From NCBI GenBank assembly GCA_937973565.1, contig CALJKQ010000097.1:1-33451 (forward strand): 33,451 nucleotides of DNA. Reading direction: 5' to 3'. The translations under genes and the position numbers were made by a program. This stretch comes from an uncultured Saprospiraceae bacterium. GTDB taxonomy: Bacteria; Bacteroidota; Bacteroidia; Chitinophagales; Saprospiraceae. Positions 16,776 through 25,725 of the stretch are shown here, piece after piece; the first letter of the stretch is position 1, and every line of letters begins with the position of its first letter. A model generated the notes under the pieces. The model saw only the letters and a program-made list of their open reading frames with translations, ran no database searches and was not told the origin of the DNA.

Positions 16776-17100
16776 TAAATCGATTAGGCGGGATTATTTG
16801 TCGACTGAAAGAGTGGAAAAGGTGAAAATTCTGTTTTTTACTCAGTTGTATTGATGGCAGATCCCTGTGATATGGCATTTTGTGTGGTTAACTATATTTC
16901 GTCAAGAATTTAGTTACCAGCAATGAATTTATTAAAAGCATATCATTTTAAGGATTGAAATAAATAAGAAGCTGGTTCCCTTTTTGATTTTAATAATTTT
17001 CAGTTCCTGATGTACGACGTTTTACTTATTTGTACCTTATTGGAAACCTGAATTTTACATATATTTTTTTACAAAAAACAGCCATGCTGCCCGACTAAGC

Positions 17101-17108
17101 TAAGTTTG
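17101..17108 (+). promoter_or_regulatory. -7 box for accA (TAAGTTTG)
   Basis: TAAGTTTG fits TAnnTTTG exactly and lies 42 bases before the accA ATG. No clear TTG is found at -33; a poly-T tract occupies that position. Confidence 0.4.
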
Positions 17109-17150
17109 CCTTAATTTAGCCTTCTGATTTTTACAACCAATCGATGCAAC

Positions 17151-18137
17151 ATGGTATTTCTGGAATTTGAAAAACCCCTTGAACTGCTCTACGAACAACT
17201 GGATAAGATCAAGGAAGTAGGAGAAGGCGGTGTAATCGACGTATCCGACAAGATCAAGGAGTTGGAGAAGAAGATTCAGAATACGCGAAAAGAAATTTAC
17301 TCCAACCTCACCGGCTGGCAAAAGGTACAATTGTCGCGACACCCGGAAAGGCCCTATACACTTTTTTACATAGATCAAATTTTTACCCGATTTACGGAAT
17401 TGCACGGCGACCGTTACTTTGCCGATGATAAAGCCATTGTAGGAGGACTTGCCAAACTTGGGGGCCAAACCGTAATGGTCATGGGCCACCAAAAAGGCAT
17501 CAATACCAAGATGAGGCAATACCGCAACTTTGGTATGGCCAACCCGGAAGGTTACCGCAAAGCACTTCGCCTCATGAAGATGGCCGAAAGATTCAATATT
17601 CCGGTCGTTTGTCTGATCGATACGCCGGGCGCCTACCCCGGCCTGGAAGCCGAAGAAAGAGGACAGGCAGAAGCCATAGCTCGGAACTTATTTGAAATGG
17701 CACAGCTTAAAGTGCCCATCGTTTGTTACATCATTGGTGAGGGTGCCTCTGGTGGTGCCTTGGGCATTGGACTCGGCGACAGGGTGTTTATGCTGGAAAA
17801 TACCTGGTACACCGTAATTTCTCCGGAATCGTGCTCGTCAATTTTGTGGAGGAGCTGGGATTACAAAGAAACCGCTGCAGAAGCACTGAAACTTACCGCA
17901 GAGCACATGCTCGAATTTGGCCTGATCGACGAAATCATCAAAGAACCCGTAGGTGGTGCTCACACAGATCCTGAAAAAATGGCCAAAACACTCAAAGCCC
18001 ATATCAAAAAGGAATTACAAACCCTGATGGAAATGTCTGCAGATGACAGGATAACCACCAGAATCGAAAAGTATTCCAAAATGGGTGATTTTGAGGTAGT
18101 AGATCTTACAGAAAATAAAACTTCAAAAAAGAAGTAA
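17151..18137 (+). CDS. accA: Acetyl-CoA carboxylase carboxyltransferase subunit alpha
   Basis: This 328-residue protein is AccA at its normal length. With AccD it transfers the carboxyl group from biotin on AccB to acetyl-CoA, making malonyl-CoA for fatty-acid synthesis in the cytosol. Landmarks in order: the N-terminal helix LEFEKPLELLYEQLDKI, TGWQKVQLSRHPERPYTL, FTELHGDRYFADDKAIVGG, FGMANPEGYRKALRLMKMA, the CoA-binding LIDTPGAYPG with EERGQ, IGEGASGGALGI, and SPESCSSILWRSW. The ATG at 17151 matches the usual N-terminus. accA stands alone, without accD or accB nearby, which is common in Bacteroidota. A hairpin follows the stop. Confidence 0.97.
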   Translation: MVFLEFEKPLELLYEQLDKIKEVGEGGVIDVSDKIKELEKKIQNTRKEIYSNLTGWQKVQLSRHPERPYTLFYIDQIFTRFTELHGDRYFADDKAIVGGLAKLGGQTVMVMGHQKGINTKMRQYRNFGMANPEGYRKALRLMKMAERFNIPVVCLIDTPGAYPGLEAEERGQAEAIARNLFEMAQLKVPIVCYIIGEGASGGALGIGLGDRVFMLENTWYTVISPESCSSILWRSWDYKETAAEALKLTAEHMLEFGLIDEIIKEPVGGAHTDPEKMAKTLKAHIKKELQTLMEMSADDRITTRIEKYSKMGDFEVVDLTENKTSKKK

Positions 18138-18165
18138 AATTTTATTGGGTTGGCTATAATCTAAA

Positions 18166-18184
18166 AGTTCAACAAAATTGAACT
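18166..18184 (+). terminator. Hairpin after accA, likely terminator
   Basis: AGTTCAA-CAAAA-TTGAACT is a perfect 7-bp stem 29 bases after the accA stop codon. It is followed by T-rich sequence but no uninterrupted T tract directly at its base. Confidence 0.5.
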
Positions 18185-18405
18185 GACATATATTTTTCTT
18201 TAATTTGAAGAATATAATTCTTTATTGTTCATTTATTTTTATTTTTTATTCCGTACTATATTCCGATTTCATTACAAACAGAATTTTCTTTTGCTGTTTC
18301 TCCAAGGGGTAAAAGTTGGATTTGAATGATGAATGCGACCTCTTTTTTTAGTGGATAAAGCGTTATATCTTTCCTTTTTTTTAGACCAAAATAGTACGTT
18401 AAGCC

Positions 18406-20061
18406 ATGAGTGAAGCAAGGGTTTGGGTGAATAATTACCCACCGGGTGTTCCAGCCAATATTGATGATAATGCATACCAAAATCTGGTTCAGTTCTTTGT
18501 TGAAACTTTGGATCAGCATGCAGACAAAATAGCCTTTGAATCTATGGGCAAAGGTATTTCATACAACGATTTGCAAAAACTATCCAACCATTTTGCGGCC
18601 TATCTCCAATCCCGTGGTTTGGTGGCCGGAGATAAGATTGCGCTGATGATGCCCAATTGCCTGCAGTATCCCATTGCCATCATTGGTGCTCTCAAAGCAG
18701 GACTTATTGTGGTCAACACCAATCCGCTGTACACGCCTCGTGAAATGCAATACCAGTTTATTGACAGCGATGTAAAAGCCATTGTCATCCTGGAAAACTT
18801 TGCCCACAATCTGGAGCAGATCCTGGGACACACCCAAATTTCGATTGTGATTACTACATCGCTTGGGGAATTACTCGGTCCTGTGAAAGGAACGATTGTC
18901 AATCTGGTGGTTCGCCATGTTAAAAAGATGGTTCCCAAATACAACATCGCCAATACAGTATGCTTTAAAGAAGCCCTCAAAAGAGGTCAGGGATTTACCG
19001 TTAAACCCCTTGACAGCAAGCCGGATGACGTCATCATTCATCAATACACAGGCGGCACTACCGGTGTCTCTAAAGGTGCCATGCTTACCAACCGCAATAT
19101 GATTGCGAATATGTTGCAAATGAAAACATGGATGGAGACTACTCTATCTGATGGCAATGAAGTAGCATTGAGTCCGCTGCCCATGTACCATATTTTTGCA
19201 TTTACCGTAAACTGTCTGGCACTAACAGCACTTGGAGCCAAAACAGTGTTGGTGACCAATGCAAAAGACATAGCCTCCGTAATCAAGGAGTTTGAAAAAA
19301 ATAAAATCACTGTGTTTTCAGGGTTAAACACCCTGTTTAATGCCATGCTCAACCATCCGGATTTCGCAGGCAAAGATTTTAGTGGACTAAAGGTAACCGT
19401 AGCCGGGGGTATGGCCCTTCAAAAAGCAGTAGCCGAAAGATGGGAGTCGGTCACCGGTTGCCGCATCAGTGAAGGGTATGGAATGACCGAATCATCACCT
19501 GTGCTCACAGTGAATATATTGGGCAAAAATGCACGCCTCGGATACATAGGATTGCCTGTTTCTTCGACAGATGTCAAAATTGTGGACGACAATGGGGTGG
19601 AGGTACCGCTGGGTACGCCCGGCGAGCTGATTGCCAAAGGACCCCAAATCATGAAGGGGTATTACAATAAAGATGAAGAAACGGCTAAAACCGTAAAAGA
19701 TGGCTGGCTGTACACAGGCGATATCGCCATCATGGAGCCGGATGGCTATTTTAAAATTGTTGATCGCAAAAAAGACATGATCCTGGTATCGGGCTTCAAT
19801 GTCTACCCCAATGAAATAGAAGACGTGCTCGTAACCCATCCCAAAGTCCTTGAAGCAGCCGCTATTGGCATACCGGATGAAAAATCAGGGGAATGCGTCA
19901 AAGTCTTTATCGTAAAAAGAGACGATTCCCTGACCGAAGAAGAAGTATTGGAGTTTGCAAGGGAAAACCTCACCGGCTATAAAATGCCCAGGGTCGTGGA
20001 ATTCCGCAAAGATCTGCCCAAAACCAACGTAGGCAAGATCCTTCGCAGAGAGCTGCGGTAA
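18406..20061 (+). CDS. fadD: Long-chain fatty acid--CoA ligase
   Basis: This 551-residue adenylate-forming enzyme activates fatty acids with ATP and CoA. Visible motifs are the nucleotide loop YTGGTTGVSKGA (about 214-225), YGMTESSPV, the hinge-region YTGDIAIMEPDGYFKIVDRKKDMI, the fatty-acyl-CoA-synthetase signature region around GFNVYPNEIEDVL, and the catalytic Lys in PKTNVGKILRREL at the C-terminus. Length and order fit bacterial FadD (about 560). The start ATG at 18406 precedes SEARVWVNNYPPGVP, the conserved family N-terminus. Its stop codon touches the stop codon of the convergent paaY-like gene with no base between. Chain-length preference cannot be read from sequence. Confidence 0.93.
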   Translation: MSEARVWVNNYPPGVPANIDDNAYQNLVQFFVETLDQHADKIAFESMGKGISYNDLQKLSNHFAAYLQSRGLVAGDKIALMMPNCLQYPIAIIGALKAGLIVVNTNPLYTPREMQYQFIDSDVKAIVILENFAHNLEQILGHTQISIVITTSLGELLGPVKGTIVNLVVRHVKKMVPKYNIANTVCFKEALKRGQGFTVKPLDSKPDDVIIHQYTGGTTGVSKGAMLTNRNMIANMLQMKTWMETTLSDGNEVALSPLPMYHIFAFTVNCLALTALGAKTVLVTNAKDIASVIKEFEKNKITVFSGLNTLFNAMLNHPDFAGKDFSGLKVTVAGGMALQKAVAERWESVTGCRISEGYGMTESSPVLTVNILGKNARLGYIGLPVSSTDVKIVDDNGVEVPLGTPGELIAKGPQIMKGYYNKDEETAKTVKDGWLYTGDIAIMEPDGYFKIVDRKKDMILVSGFNVYPNEIEDVLVTHPKVLEAAAIGIPDEKSGECVKVFIVKRDDSLTEEEVLEFARENLTGYKMPRVVEFRKDLPKTNVGKILRRELR

Positions 20062-20658
20062 TTAGCTGTTTTTGATCGCATTCCAGGTCTGGTACTGACT
20101 TTCCTGCGAAGGTCGGTTGGCTTCAATTTCAGTGAGTGGCTCACATACCTTCAGCTCTTCATGACATTGTGCCGGGAGTTGTTGGTACAGCTGTGTACCC
20201 TTAGTTTTCCAAGCGATCATATCATCTGTTAATTCTTTGACCACTTTACCGGGATTACCTACAACCAGACTGCGTGCAGGGATGGTTTCTCCTGCTTTGA
20301 TAAAAGTCAATGCGCCTACGATGCTGTTTTCGCCAATCACTACTTCGTCCATGATGACACTGTTCATACCCACCATCACATTCTTACCGATACGAGCCCC
20401 ATGGATGATGGCCCCATGCCCGATGTGTGCCCCTTCTTCCAAAACAACCGTCACCCCCGGAAACATGTGGATGGTACAGTTCTCCTGCACATTACAACCG
20501 TCTTTGATGATGATCTGTCCCCAGTCGCCCCGTATAGCAGCCCCCGGACCAATGTAAACATGTTTACCAATGATGACATTGCCGGTTACCGTTGCCTGCG
20601 GGTGTACAAATGAAGAGGGGTCTATTACAGGGATAAAGTTGTTGAATTTATAGATCAT
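20062..20658 (-). CDS. paaY: PaaY/CaiE-like hexapeptide-repeat (gamma-carbonic-anhydrase fold) protein
   Basis: The 198 residues form a left-handed beta-helix of hexapeptide repeats (VTGNVIIGKHVYIGPGAAIRGD, then repeated I/V-G-xx-N steps) with a C-terminal helix. His64, His81 and His86 (TIHMFPG, HIGHGAIIHG) are placed like the metal ligands of the gamma-carbonic-anhydrase family. The close length (E. coli PaaY is 196) and the ending with LPAQCHEELKVCEPL favour the PaaY branch, a thioesterase that removes dead-end CoA esters in phenylacetate breakdown. No other paa genes are in the window, so it may instead act as a general CoA thioesterase or carbonic anhydrase. The fold is certain, the substrate is not. 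Confidence 0.85.
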   Translation of the reverse strand: MIYKFNNFIPVIDPSSFVHPQATVTGNVIIGKHVYIGPGAAIRGDWGQIIIKDGCNVQENCTIHMFPGVTVVLEEGAHIGHGAIIHGARIGKNVMVGMNSVIMDEVVIGENSIVGALTFIKAGETIPARSLVVGNPGKVVKELTDDMIAWKTKGTQLYQQLPAQCHEELKVCEPLTEIEANRPSQESQYQTWNAIKNS

Positions 20659-20969
20659 ATGTAAATAAAAAACTGATACTGTGCAAAATTAACCCAATAA
20701 ATAAAGTTAAAGGCAAAGCTTAGATTTAAAAACATCCTTAATTGTAAATTCTTGCTCAGAAATAGCGCAAATTATTATCTCTCCATCAAAAGCAGGGCAC
20801 AATTGCTTGTATCCTGATTGATATAACCCACTTATATTTTATGGGAAATTTAACAGGTTTTAAATGGTGATGCCTAAATATTTTTCTTTCCCTTCCATTT
20901 TATCTTAGTCCGTAAATTTCATAATTGCATTTACTTTTCCGATTATTTTCCTACATTTTTTTTGACAAT
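20659..20969. other. Intergenic region, no gene seen
   Basis: These 311 bases contain the paaY-like promoter and otherwise AT-rich sequence. TTAGTCCG (20905-20912) is inverted at 20980-20987, but that copy is inside the DUF4349 coding end and 67 bases away, so I give it little weight. Confidence 0.5.
20684..20717 (-). promoter_or_regulatory. Promoter of the paaY-like gene
   Basis: On the minus strand, TTTG (20714-20717), 22 bases, then TAATTTTG (20684-20691) match the Bacteroidota consensus. A start near 20678 gives a leader of about 20 nt to the ATG at 20658. Confidence 0.6.
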
Positions 20970-21809
20970 TTATTTATTTCGGACTAACCTAATTTTAGCG
21001 GCAATTTTCCTCCGAAACACAAGCATAGTACCCAGCAGGATAATGAATGGCCACAAACCAATCATCCAAATCACAAAGTCAAACAGCAGCTGGATCCCTT
21101 CTTTAAAGGCATTCACTACCCTCACATAATATACAGGCTTAGCTGCGCTTTCTGTTGTCACCCATTCTACGATCTCAAGGGTAAGGGTGCTGTAATTCAC
21201 CTGGTCATCCAAATATTGAATCCTGCCCTTCTTGCTGTCAATCTCTTCTTCGAGCACCCTTATTTTTTCCTGGACAGCCATAATGTCTTCAATGGATTTG
21301 GCCTTCTTCAGCACTTCTTTGTATTGGGCCAGGTAGGCAAGGTTGTTGTTGAGTCGGATATTCAAATCAACATATTCTCCGGTCACATCACTCACATTTA
21401 CATTGCTTGACAATACCCTGCCTATTCCGGATTGCAATCGCTGCCAAAGCGTATCAAATTGCTGATTGGGCACCCGGATTACCAGGCGGTACCCTTTACG
21501 GTTATACTCAGAAAAATAATTTTCATTTTCATAATATGCTTTTACACCCTTCACATGACCATCGAGTTTCGACCTGGCTTGTACCAGATCATTTACTTCC
21601 ACACTTATTTCTCCTGTTTTAATGATTTTAGGATCCACTTGTTCAGAAACTAGCGGAGGCGCAGGCGGCTCTGCAGTCCTGGGTGGCTCCATTCCCAGCT
21701 TGTCACCCATGTCTTTTGAAGCTACTGCTCCTTGTGTATATGTCTCACCAGTATTTTGTCTGCACGACAAAATCAACAGACAAGAGGTAAAAAATAACAG
21801 CTTTCTCAT
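20970..21809 (-). CDS. DUF4349-family lipoprotein
   Basis: The 279-residue protein has a lipoprotein signal (MRKLLFFTSCLLILSC, lipid-modified Cys16) and a Pro-rich linker (PPRTAEPPAPPLVS). It then has the DUF4349 domain: KIIKTGEISVEVNDLVQARSKL, YRLVIRVPNQQFDTLWQRL, SNVNVSDVTGEYVDLNIRLNN, and a coiled coil around residues 155-200 with KKAKSIEDIMAVQEKIRVLEEE. A transmembrane segment follows near the C-terminus (LLFDFVIWMIGLWPFIILLGTMLVF) and the end is positively charged. This family is broadly conserved; its function is unknown, with an envelope role likely. Both anchors suggest it spans from the lipid-attached N-terminus to the inner membrane. It appears monocistronic. Confidence 0.88.
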   Translation of the reverse strand: MRKLLFFTSCLLILSCRQNTGETYTQGAVASKDMGDKLGMEPPRTAEPPAPPLVSEQVDPKIIKTGEISVEVNDLVQARSKLDGHVKGVKAYYENENYFSEYNRKGYRLVIRVPNQQFDTLWQRLQSGIGRVLSSNVNVSDVTGEYVDLNIRLNNNLAYLAQYKEVLKKAKSIEDIMAVQEKIRVLEEEIDSKKGRIQYLDDQVNYSTLTLEIVEWVTTESAAKPVYYVRVVNAFKEGIQLLFDFVIWMIGLWPFIILLGTMLVFRRKIAAKIRLVRNK

Positions 21810-22283
21810 ATCTTGCTTTTATAGGTAGATGTATGAAACAAATCTTTAGCAGGTATTTTGTGATGCCATTAACAAATTATTGGCGTTTTTAGTTTTCAAG
21901 CATATGCACTTTACTATACAGCCCGCCATTTTTAAATCCAAATCCTTGTTTGAATTTACCCTGATCCTTTTCAAATATCCTTGTATTGCGCTCAACATAA
22001 TAGTGCCCGGTCCATACCAAAATGGGAATACTATACTTATTTACAGAACCATCCCTTTTGCTGTGAATTTTTTAAGTTCTGCTCATTTTATATGCTTATA
22101 CCATGCAAATTTTGAAATTCTCCCGACAATTTGGACTATTTTTTATATTTTAATTAGTTGGTATTCTGGATTTTTGAGGGTAGGATTGTCTATCTTGTCC
22201 TATGAATACGTCAAGTGCAACTTAGTTTTAACAAGAGAATATTTGCACTTCACTTAGAGACAGAAACAAGAGCTGAGTTCTGA
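21810..22283. other. Degenerate intergenic region before sorting-domain remnant
   Basis: These 474 bases carry a 125-codon plus-strand frame (21880-22257) with a TTG start. It has no recognisable domain, is rich in Phe, Ile and Leu, and looks like chance open frame in AT-rich DNA. A weak -7-like box, CAAATCTT (21839-21846), could serve the minus-strand DUF4349 gene. The stretch may be eroded coding DNA belonging to the sorting-domain remnant that follows. Confidence 0.4.
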
Positions 22284-22418
22284 AATGTAAAGAGAGGCCT
22301 GCTTTCAACGTCGCAAGCTATTCCTACTTCTGATTTGGCTGACGGTTTTTACTTTATCATCTTACGGGATGTGAAAGGAAACATTATTGAAACCACGAAA
22401 CTATTAAAATTGAAATGA
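22284..22418 (+). pseudogene. Orphan T9SS C-terminal sorting-domain remnant
   Basis: After an in-frame TGA at 22281-22283 the frame reads 44 codons ending ...SDLADGFYFIILRDVKGN, then IIETTKLLKLK and TGA (22416-22418). LADGFYFIIL-GN-KLLKL is the typical last part of a type A sorting domain, corresponding to LPAGAYLLTLYDGN in the following gene. The upstream parts (signal peptide, YPNP motif) are not found in any frame, so this looks like the tail of a lost gene. The stop overlaps the ATG of the next gene as ATGA. It is too short for a functional secreted protein. Confidence 0.6.
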
Positions 22419-24562
22419 AGTTATTAAGTTTGGTCATATTCGCATTCTTAAGTACTCTAACTTTTGGACAGCAGCCATTTATTTCTATCCTTAATTTGGA
22501 TGGCAAATACTACGAGAGCATAGAAGGTTCTCAGTTTCCGGAACAGGTTCATAAGATTGTAGTAGAGGATGATAGTATCATTTCCTCTTTCCATGTGTGT
22601 TGGCTTTATGATTTTTCACAATATATGTCAAAGCATGGTTATAATGGCAGGTTAGATATAAGTAAACAGCTGCCAGGGAAAATAGGAAGTGGTGTTTTGG
22701 GTTTTGGTGATGTAGGCTATGACAATGGTTATTACTACTATGGAAGCGGATTAGACTTTATCTCTGGTATTAAAATCATTAAGTACGATGAAGATTATAA
22801 TGTTGTGGCGGAAAAAGATTATATGCCACAAGATATGCAAGTCCTAAACAATGTATTTGAGTTTAAGCATCTCATCGTTTTTAAAAATCATATAGTTGCC
22901 TACGGTATATTAGAACGTGATTTGCAAGAATATGGTTCTATTCCATCCAAAGTGTTTTGGATAAATAAAAACACGCTAGAGTTAGACACCGTAATGACCC
23001 TCGAAGTAAATAAATCTGTTCTTAATTTGCCAGAAATGTTTTTAGATGGTGATACCCTTTTAACTTTTATGTCATATAAAATAACTGGGAATGAAGATAA
23101 GATTGGAATCATTTCATTTGATGAGCATAAGAATACTGTAAATGAATGGTATACTTTAGACTTCAATAATTACTTATCTCATTATCACATGGCCAAACTA
23201 CAGGACAGCAGCTATGTGTACACCATGAACAATGGCAACCTGGGAAATTTTACAAGGATTGAAAAAAGAGACAAGGATGGAAATCTGATTTGGAAATCAC
23301 GACCCACACAAGGTTTTTTAAAAGGTCCCAAATTGGCCGCTATGACCATCCAAAAATTAGTGGCGGCAAAAAATGGAGATATTTTGGGCTGTGGCAATAT
23401 GTACTGGCAAAACAGAGAAATCAACTTTGACTCCCTGCAGCAAATCTATTTTAAGCTCGGGGTGGAAGGTCATAATTACATCTATGAATTGTATAAAAAG
23501 TGTTATCCCATATCTACTCCCTACATTTTTAGAATGAATACCACCGGCAATATGATATGGCAAAGAGCTGTTGTGATGGTGGATAGTCTTGACCAAACTT
23601 CACCCGGCACATTTTATGATTTGGTAGAAGAAGCCGATGGCTCTATCGTCTATGGTGGTAGGATAGGTACTTTTACAACTTGGGAAACCCAGCAGGAAAA
23701 ACCCCATAATTCAAACAGCATTTTATTAAGGCTGAATGCAGATGGATGTTATTCCAATTATCCCTGCACCCAATGGAAAACCTATCTTCAACCATCCAGG
23801 ATTTTGCCCTTTTTTGATCTGCAAAATCGGTGGCAACTTTACAATTCTCAACAAGATCGTACCGTCTTTGCCAGAATATCAGAAACTGCGCATGAAGAAA
23901 ACGGCAAAACCTATTTTGTTTTGGAAGCCTCCGAGACAGCAGACTTTTCTGCGAAAGAACCATTTATGTATCTGCGCATTGAAAATGAAAAAATGTATGC
24001 CTTGGAGGAAGCTGGAGAAAGACTCGTTTTTGATTATTTTCTATTTCCCGAAGAAGAATGGAAATCCAATCTCATTCTGGATACCAGCCTTTTTGTGGTT
24101 ATTGGCAATGGTTTCAGAACCAAACAATTTATATTTAACGACATCTATGACAGGCAAAAAATCTATACCTGGTACAATGGCATGGGATCTGTAGATGATT
24201 TTTTCTTCGATGCCAACCCCGGATCTGTGGTACCCAAATGGAAGATATGTAAGTTCTGGATCGATGGCGAGTTGAAATATGAAAATACGCCTCTGGCATG
24301 TACAACCAATGACATTACCGAATCAAACTTTGAATCAACCCGCATTTATCCAAATCCCTTCACAGACCTTATTACCATCGAAAATTCCAATAATTTTTCA
24401 AAATACAACCTTGAAGACCTCAACGGCAAAATAGTCCTGAAAGGAGTATTGGCTGAAAAGGTAAAAATAAATACCACTTCTCTTCCTGCCGGTGCCTATT
24501 TGTTGACTTTATATGATGGTAATGAATTTTTTAACCATACAATGATGCTTATAAAATTGTAA
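22415..24562 (+). CDS. T9SS-secreted protein with C-terminal sorting domain
   Basis: This 715-residue protein has a signal peptide (KLLSLVIFAFLSTLTFGQ) and a type A T9SS sorting domain in about residues 642-715: TRIYPNPFTDLITIENS, YNLEDLNGKIVLKG, LPAGAYLLTLYDGN and MMLIKL at the end. The 600 residues between have no named domain I recognise. Strand-turn patterns such as NKNTLELDTVMTLEV, EKRDKDGNLIWKSR, RMNTTGNMIWQRAVVMVD and RLNADGCYSNYPC are like propeller-type or narrative proteins, and resemble in style the T9SS protein at 2281-3822, though not closely. It would be exported and attached at the surface or released. The ATG at 22415 overlaps the stop of the sorting-domain remnant. Confidence 0.85.
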   Translation: MKLLSLVIFAFLSTLTFGQQPFISILNLDGKYYESIEGSQFPEQVHKIVVEDDSIISSFHVCWLYDFSQYMSKHGYNGRLDISKQLPGKIGSGVLGFGDVGYDNGYYYYGSGLDFISGIKIIKYDEDYNVVAEKDYMPQDMQVLNNVFEFKHLIVFKNHIVAYGILERDLQEYGSIPSKVFWINKNTLELDTVMTLEVNKSVLNLPEMFLDGDTLLTFMSYKITGNEDKIGIISFDEHKNTVNEWYTLDFNNYLSHYHMAKLQDSSYVYTMNNGNLGNFTRIEKRDKDGNLIWKSRPTQGFLKGPKLAAMTIQKLVAAKNGDILGCGNMYWQNREINFDSLQQIYFKLGVEGHNYIYELYKKCYPISTPYIFRMNTTGNMIWQRAVVMVDSLDQTSPGTFYDLVEEADGSIVYGGRIGTFTTWETQQEKPHNSNSILLRLNADGCYSNYPCTQWKTYLQPSRILPFFDLQNRWQLYNSQQDRTVFARISETAHEENGKTYFVLEASETADFSAKEPFMYLRIENEKMYALEEAGERLVFDYFLFPEEEWKSNLILDTSLFVVIGNGFRTKQFIFNDIYDRQKIYTWYNGMGSVDDFFFDANPGSVVPKWKICKFWIDGELKYENTPLACTTNDITESNFESTRIYPNPFTDLITIENSNNFSKYNLEDLNGKIVLKGVLAEKVKINTTSLPAGAYLLTLYDGNEFFNHTMMLIKL

Positions 24563-24620
24563 AGCAGCAGGATTATTCACTAAAAAGTATCAACTATTTT
24601 TGGGATGTGACAACGTGACA

Positions 24621-24660
24621 GTAAATTGGTAAATCGATACATCGGTAAATCAGTAAATCC
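24621..24660. repeat. Five-copy 8-bp degenerate tandem repeat
   Basis: The units are GTAAATTG, GTAAATCG, ATACATCG, GTAAATCA and GTAAATCC, exactly in register over 40 bases. They lie between convergent genes and touch the stop codon of the DAHP synthase gene at 24661. It may be a slippage-prone microsatellite or a spacer. Confidence 0.75.
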
Positions 24661-25725
24661 TCACCCCTTCATAACATCCTCCTGCTGCGAAATACTCTCA
24701 TCGTGAATGGCCTTAATAAAACGACTCACAAAATCATCGCTCAATCCGGACATCCTTCCCTTTTCAAGGTATTTTTCCAGGATCTCTTTCCACCTGTTTT
24801 GCTGCAGGATGGTGATGTCATTCTCTCTTTTGTACTTTCCGATATCCCGCGACAATTTCATTCTAGATGCCAAAATATGGATAAGCTCATCGTCAATCAA
24901 ATCTATCTGCTTGCGCATCTGCTCCAATTGGGATAGTTTCATGGGGTCGTCCGGCATTTCGTGTCTTACGACCAATGCTGATATCATATCCCCGTATACT
25001 TCCGGCGTAATTTGCTGTTGTGCATCACTCCATGCTTCGTCCGGGGTGATGTGTGATTCGATCATCAAGCCATGAAAATTGAGGTCCATGGCTTTCTGGG
25101 CCACCTCCTGCAATAAATCTCTTCGACCACAGATATGAGAGGGATCGTTGATCATAGGAATTTGGGGCAGCTCCTGCCTGAAATCAATGGCCAACTGCCA
25201 ATGCGGTCGATTGCGGAAAATTTTTTCTCCTGTAAAAGAAAAACCCCGATGGATGGCTGCTATTTGGGTCAAACCTGCATTGACCAATCTTTCGACGCCC
25301 CCAATCCACAGATGCAAATCAGGGTTAATAGGGTTTTTGATCATCACAGGGATGTCCACTCCTTTGAGCGCTTCGGCAATTTCCTGAACAGCAAATGGAT
25401 TAACGGTCGTTCTGGCTCCAATCCAAAGTACATCGATGCCAAATTCCAAACACATTTCTACGTGTGAGGCTTTGGCTACTTCGGTGCATACCGGCAACCC
25501 GGTTTCTTCTTTAACACGTTGCAACCAGGGCAGCCCTTTGGCTCCTATGCCTTCAAAACTGCCCGGTCGGGTACGCGGCTTCCAGATGCCCGCTCTGATC
25601 ATGTCTACCTTTCCGGTTCGATGCAATCGTGTGGCAGTCTCAACCAACTGATGTTCGGTCTCTGCACTGCAAGGTCCGGCTATGAGCAAAGGACGTTTCG
25701 TATTTTCGAATAGGGAAGTATTCAT
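24661..25725 (-). CDS. DAHP synthase / chorismate mutase fusion
   Basis: This 354-residue bifunctional enzyme covers two steps of aromatic amino-acid synthesis. The first 260 residues are a type I-beta (KDPG-like) DAHP synthase, which joins phosphoenolpyruvate and erythrose 4-phosphate: RPLLIAGPCSAET, MIRAGIWKPRTRPGSFEGIG, MIKNPINPDLHLWIGGVERL, AIHRGFS and MINDPSHICGRR. Residues about 264-345 are an AroQ-type (type II) chorismate mutase: LEQMRKQIDLIDDELIHILASRMKLSRDIGKYK, converting chorismate to prephenate. This fusion is typical of Bacteroidota, where the mutase domain can also help feedback control by prephenate. Here it is separate from the prephenate dehydratase/dehydrogenase genes often beside it. 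ATG 25725 matches the family N-terminus. Confidence 0.95.
   Translation of the reverse strand: MNTSLFENTKRPLLIAGPCSAETEHQLVETATRLHRTGKVDMIRAGIWKPRTRPGSFEGIGAKGLPWLQRVKEETGLPVCTEVAKASHVEMCLEFGIDVLWIGARTTVNPFAVQEIAEALKGVDIPVMIKNPINPDLHLWIGGVERLVNAGLTQIAAIHRGFSFTGEKIFRNRPHWQLAIDFRQELPQIPMINDPSHICGRRDLLQEVAQKAMDLNFHGLMIESHITPDEAWSDAQQQITPEVYGDMISALVVRHEMPDDPMKLSQLEQMRKQIDLIDDELIHILASRMKLSRDIGKYKRENDITILQQNRWKEILEKYLEKGRMSGLSDDFVSRFIKAIHDESISQQEDVMKG

Larger units (their letters stand above)
16721..17150. other. Divergent intergenic region before accA
   Basis: These 430 bases separate the minus-strand LolA-like operon from accA. Apart from the operon promoter and a -7 box for accA (17101-17108), I find no gene, RNA or clear repeat. 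A minus-strand frame entering accA from 17100 is a shadow. Confidence 0.5.

Noticed and set aside
20905..20987. TTAGTCCG ... CGGACTAA inverted repeat
   Set aside because: The arms are 67 bases apart and the right arm is coding sequence of the DUF4349 gene; there is no T tract or other support for a terminator.
21880..22257. 125-codon plus-strand frame before the T9SS gene
   Set aside because: TTG start, Phe/Ile/Leu-rich composition and no domain; it looks like open AT-rich DNA, though it might include decayed coding sequence.
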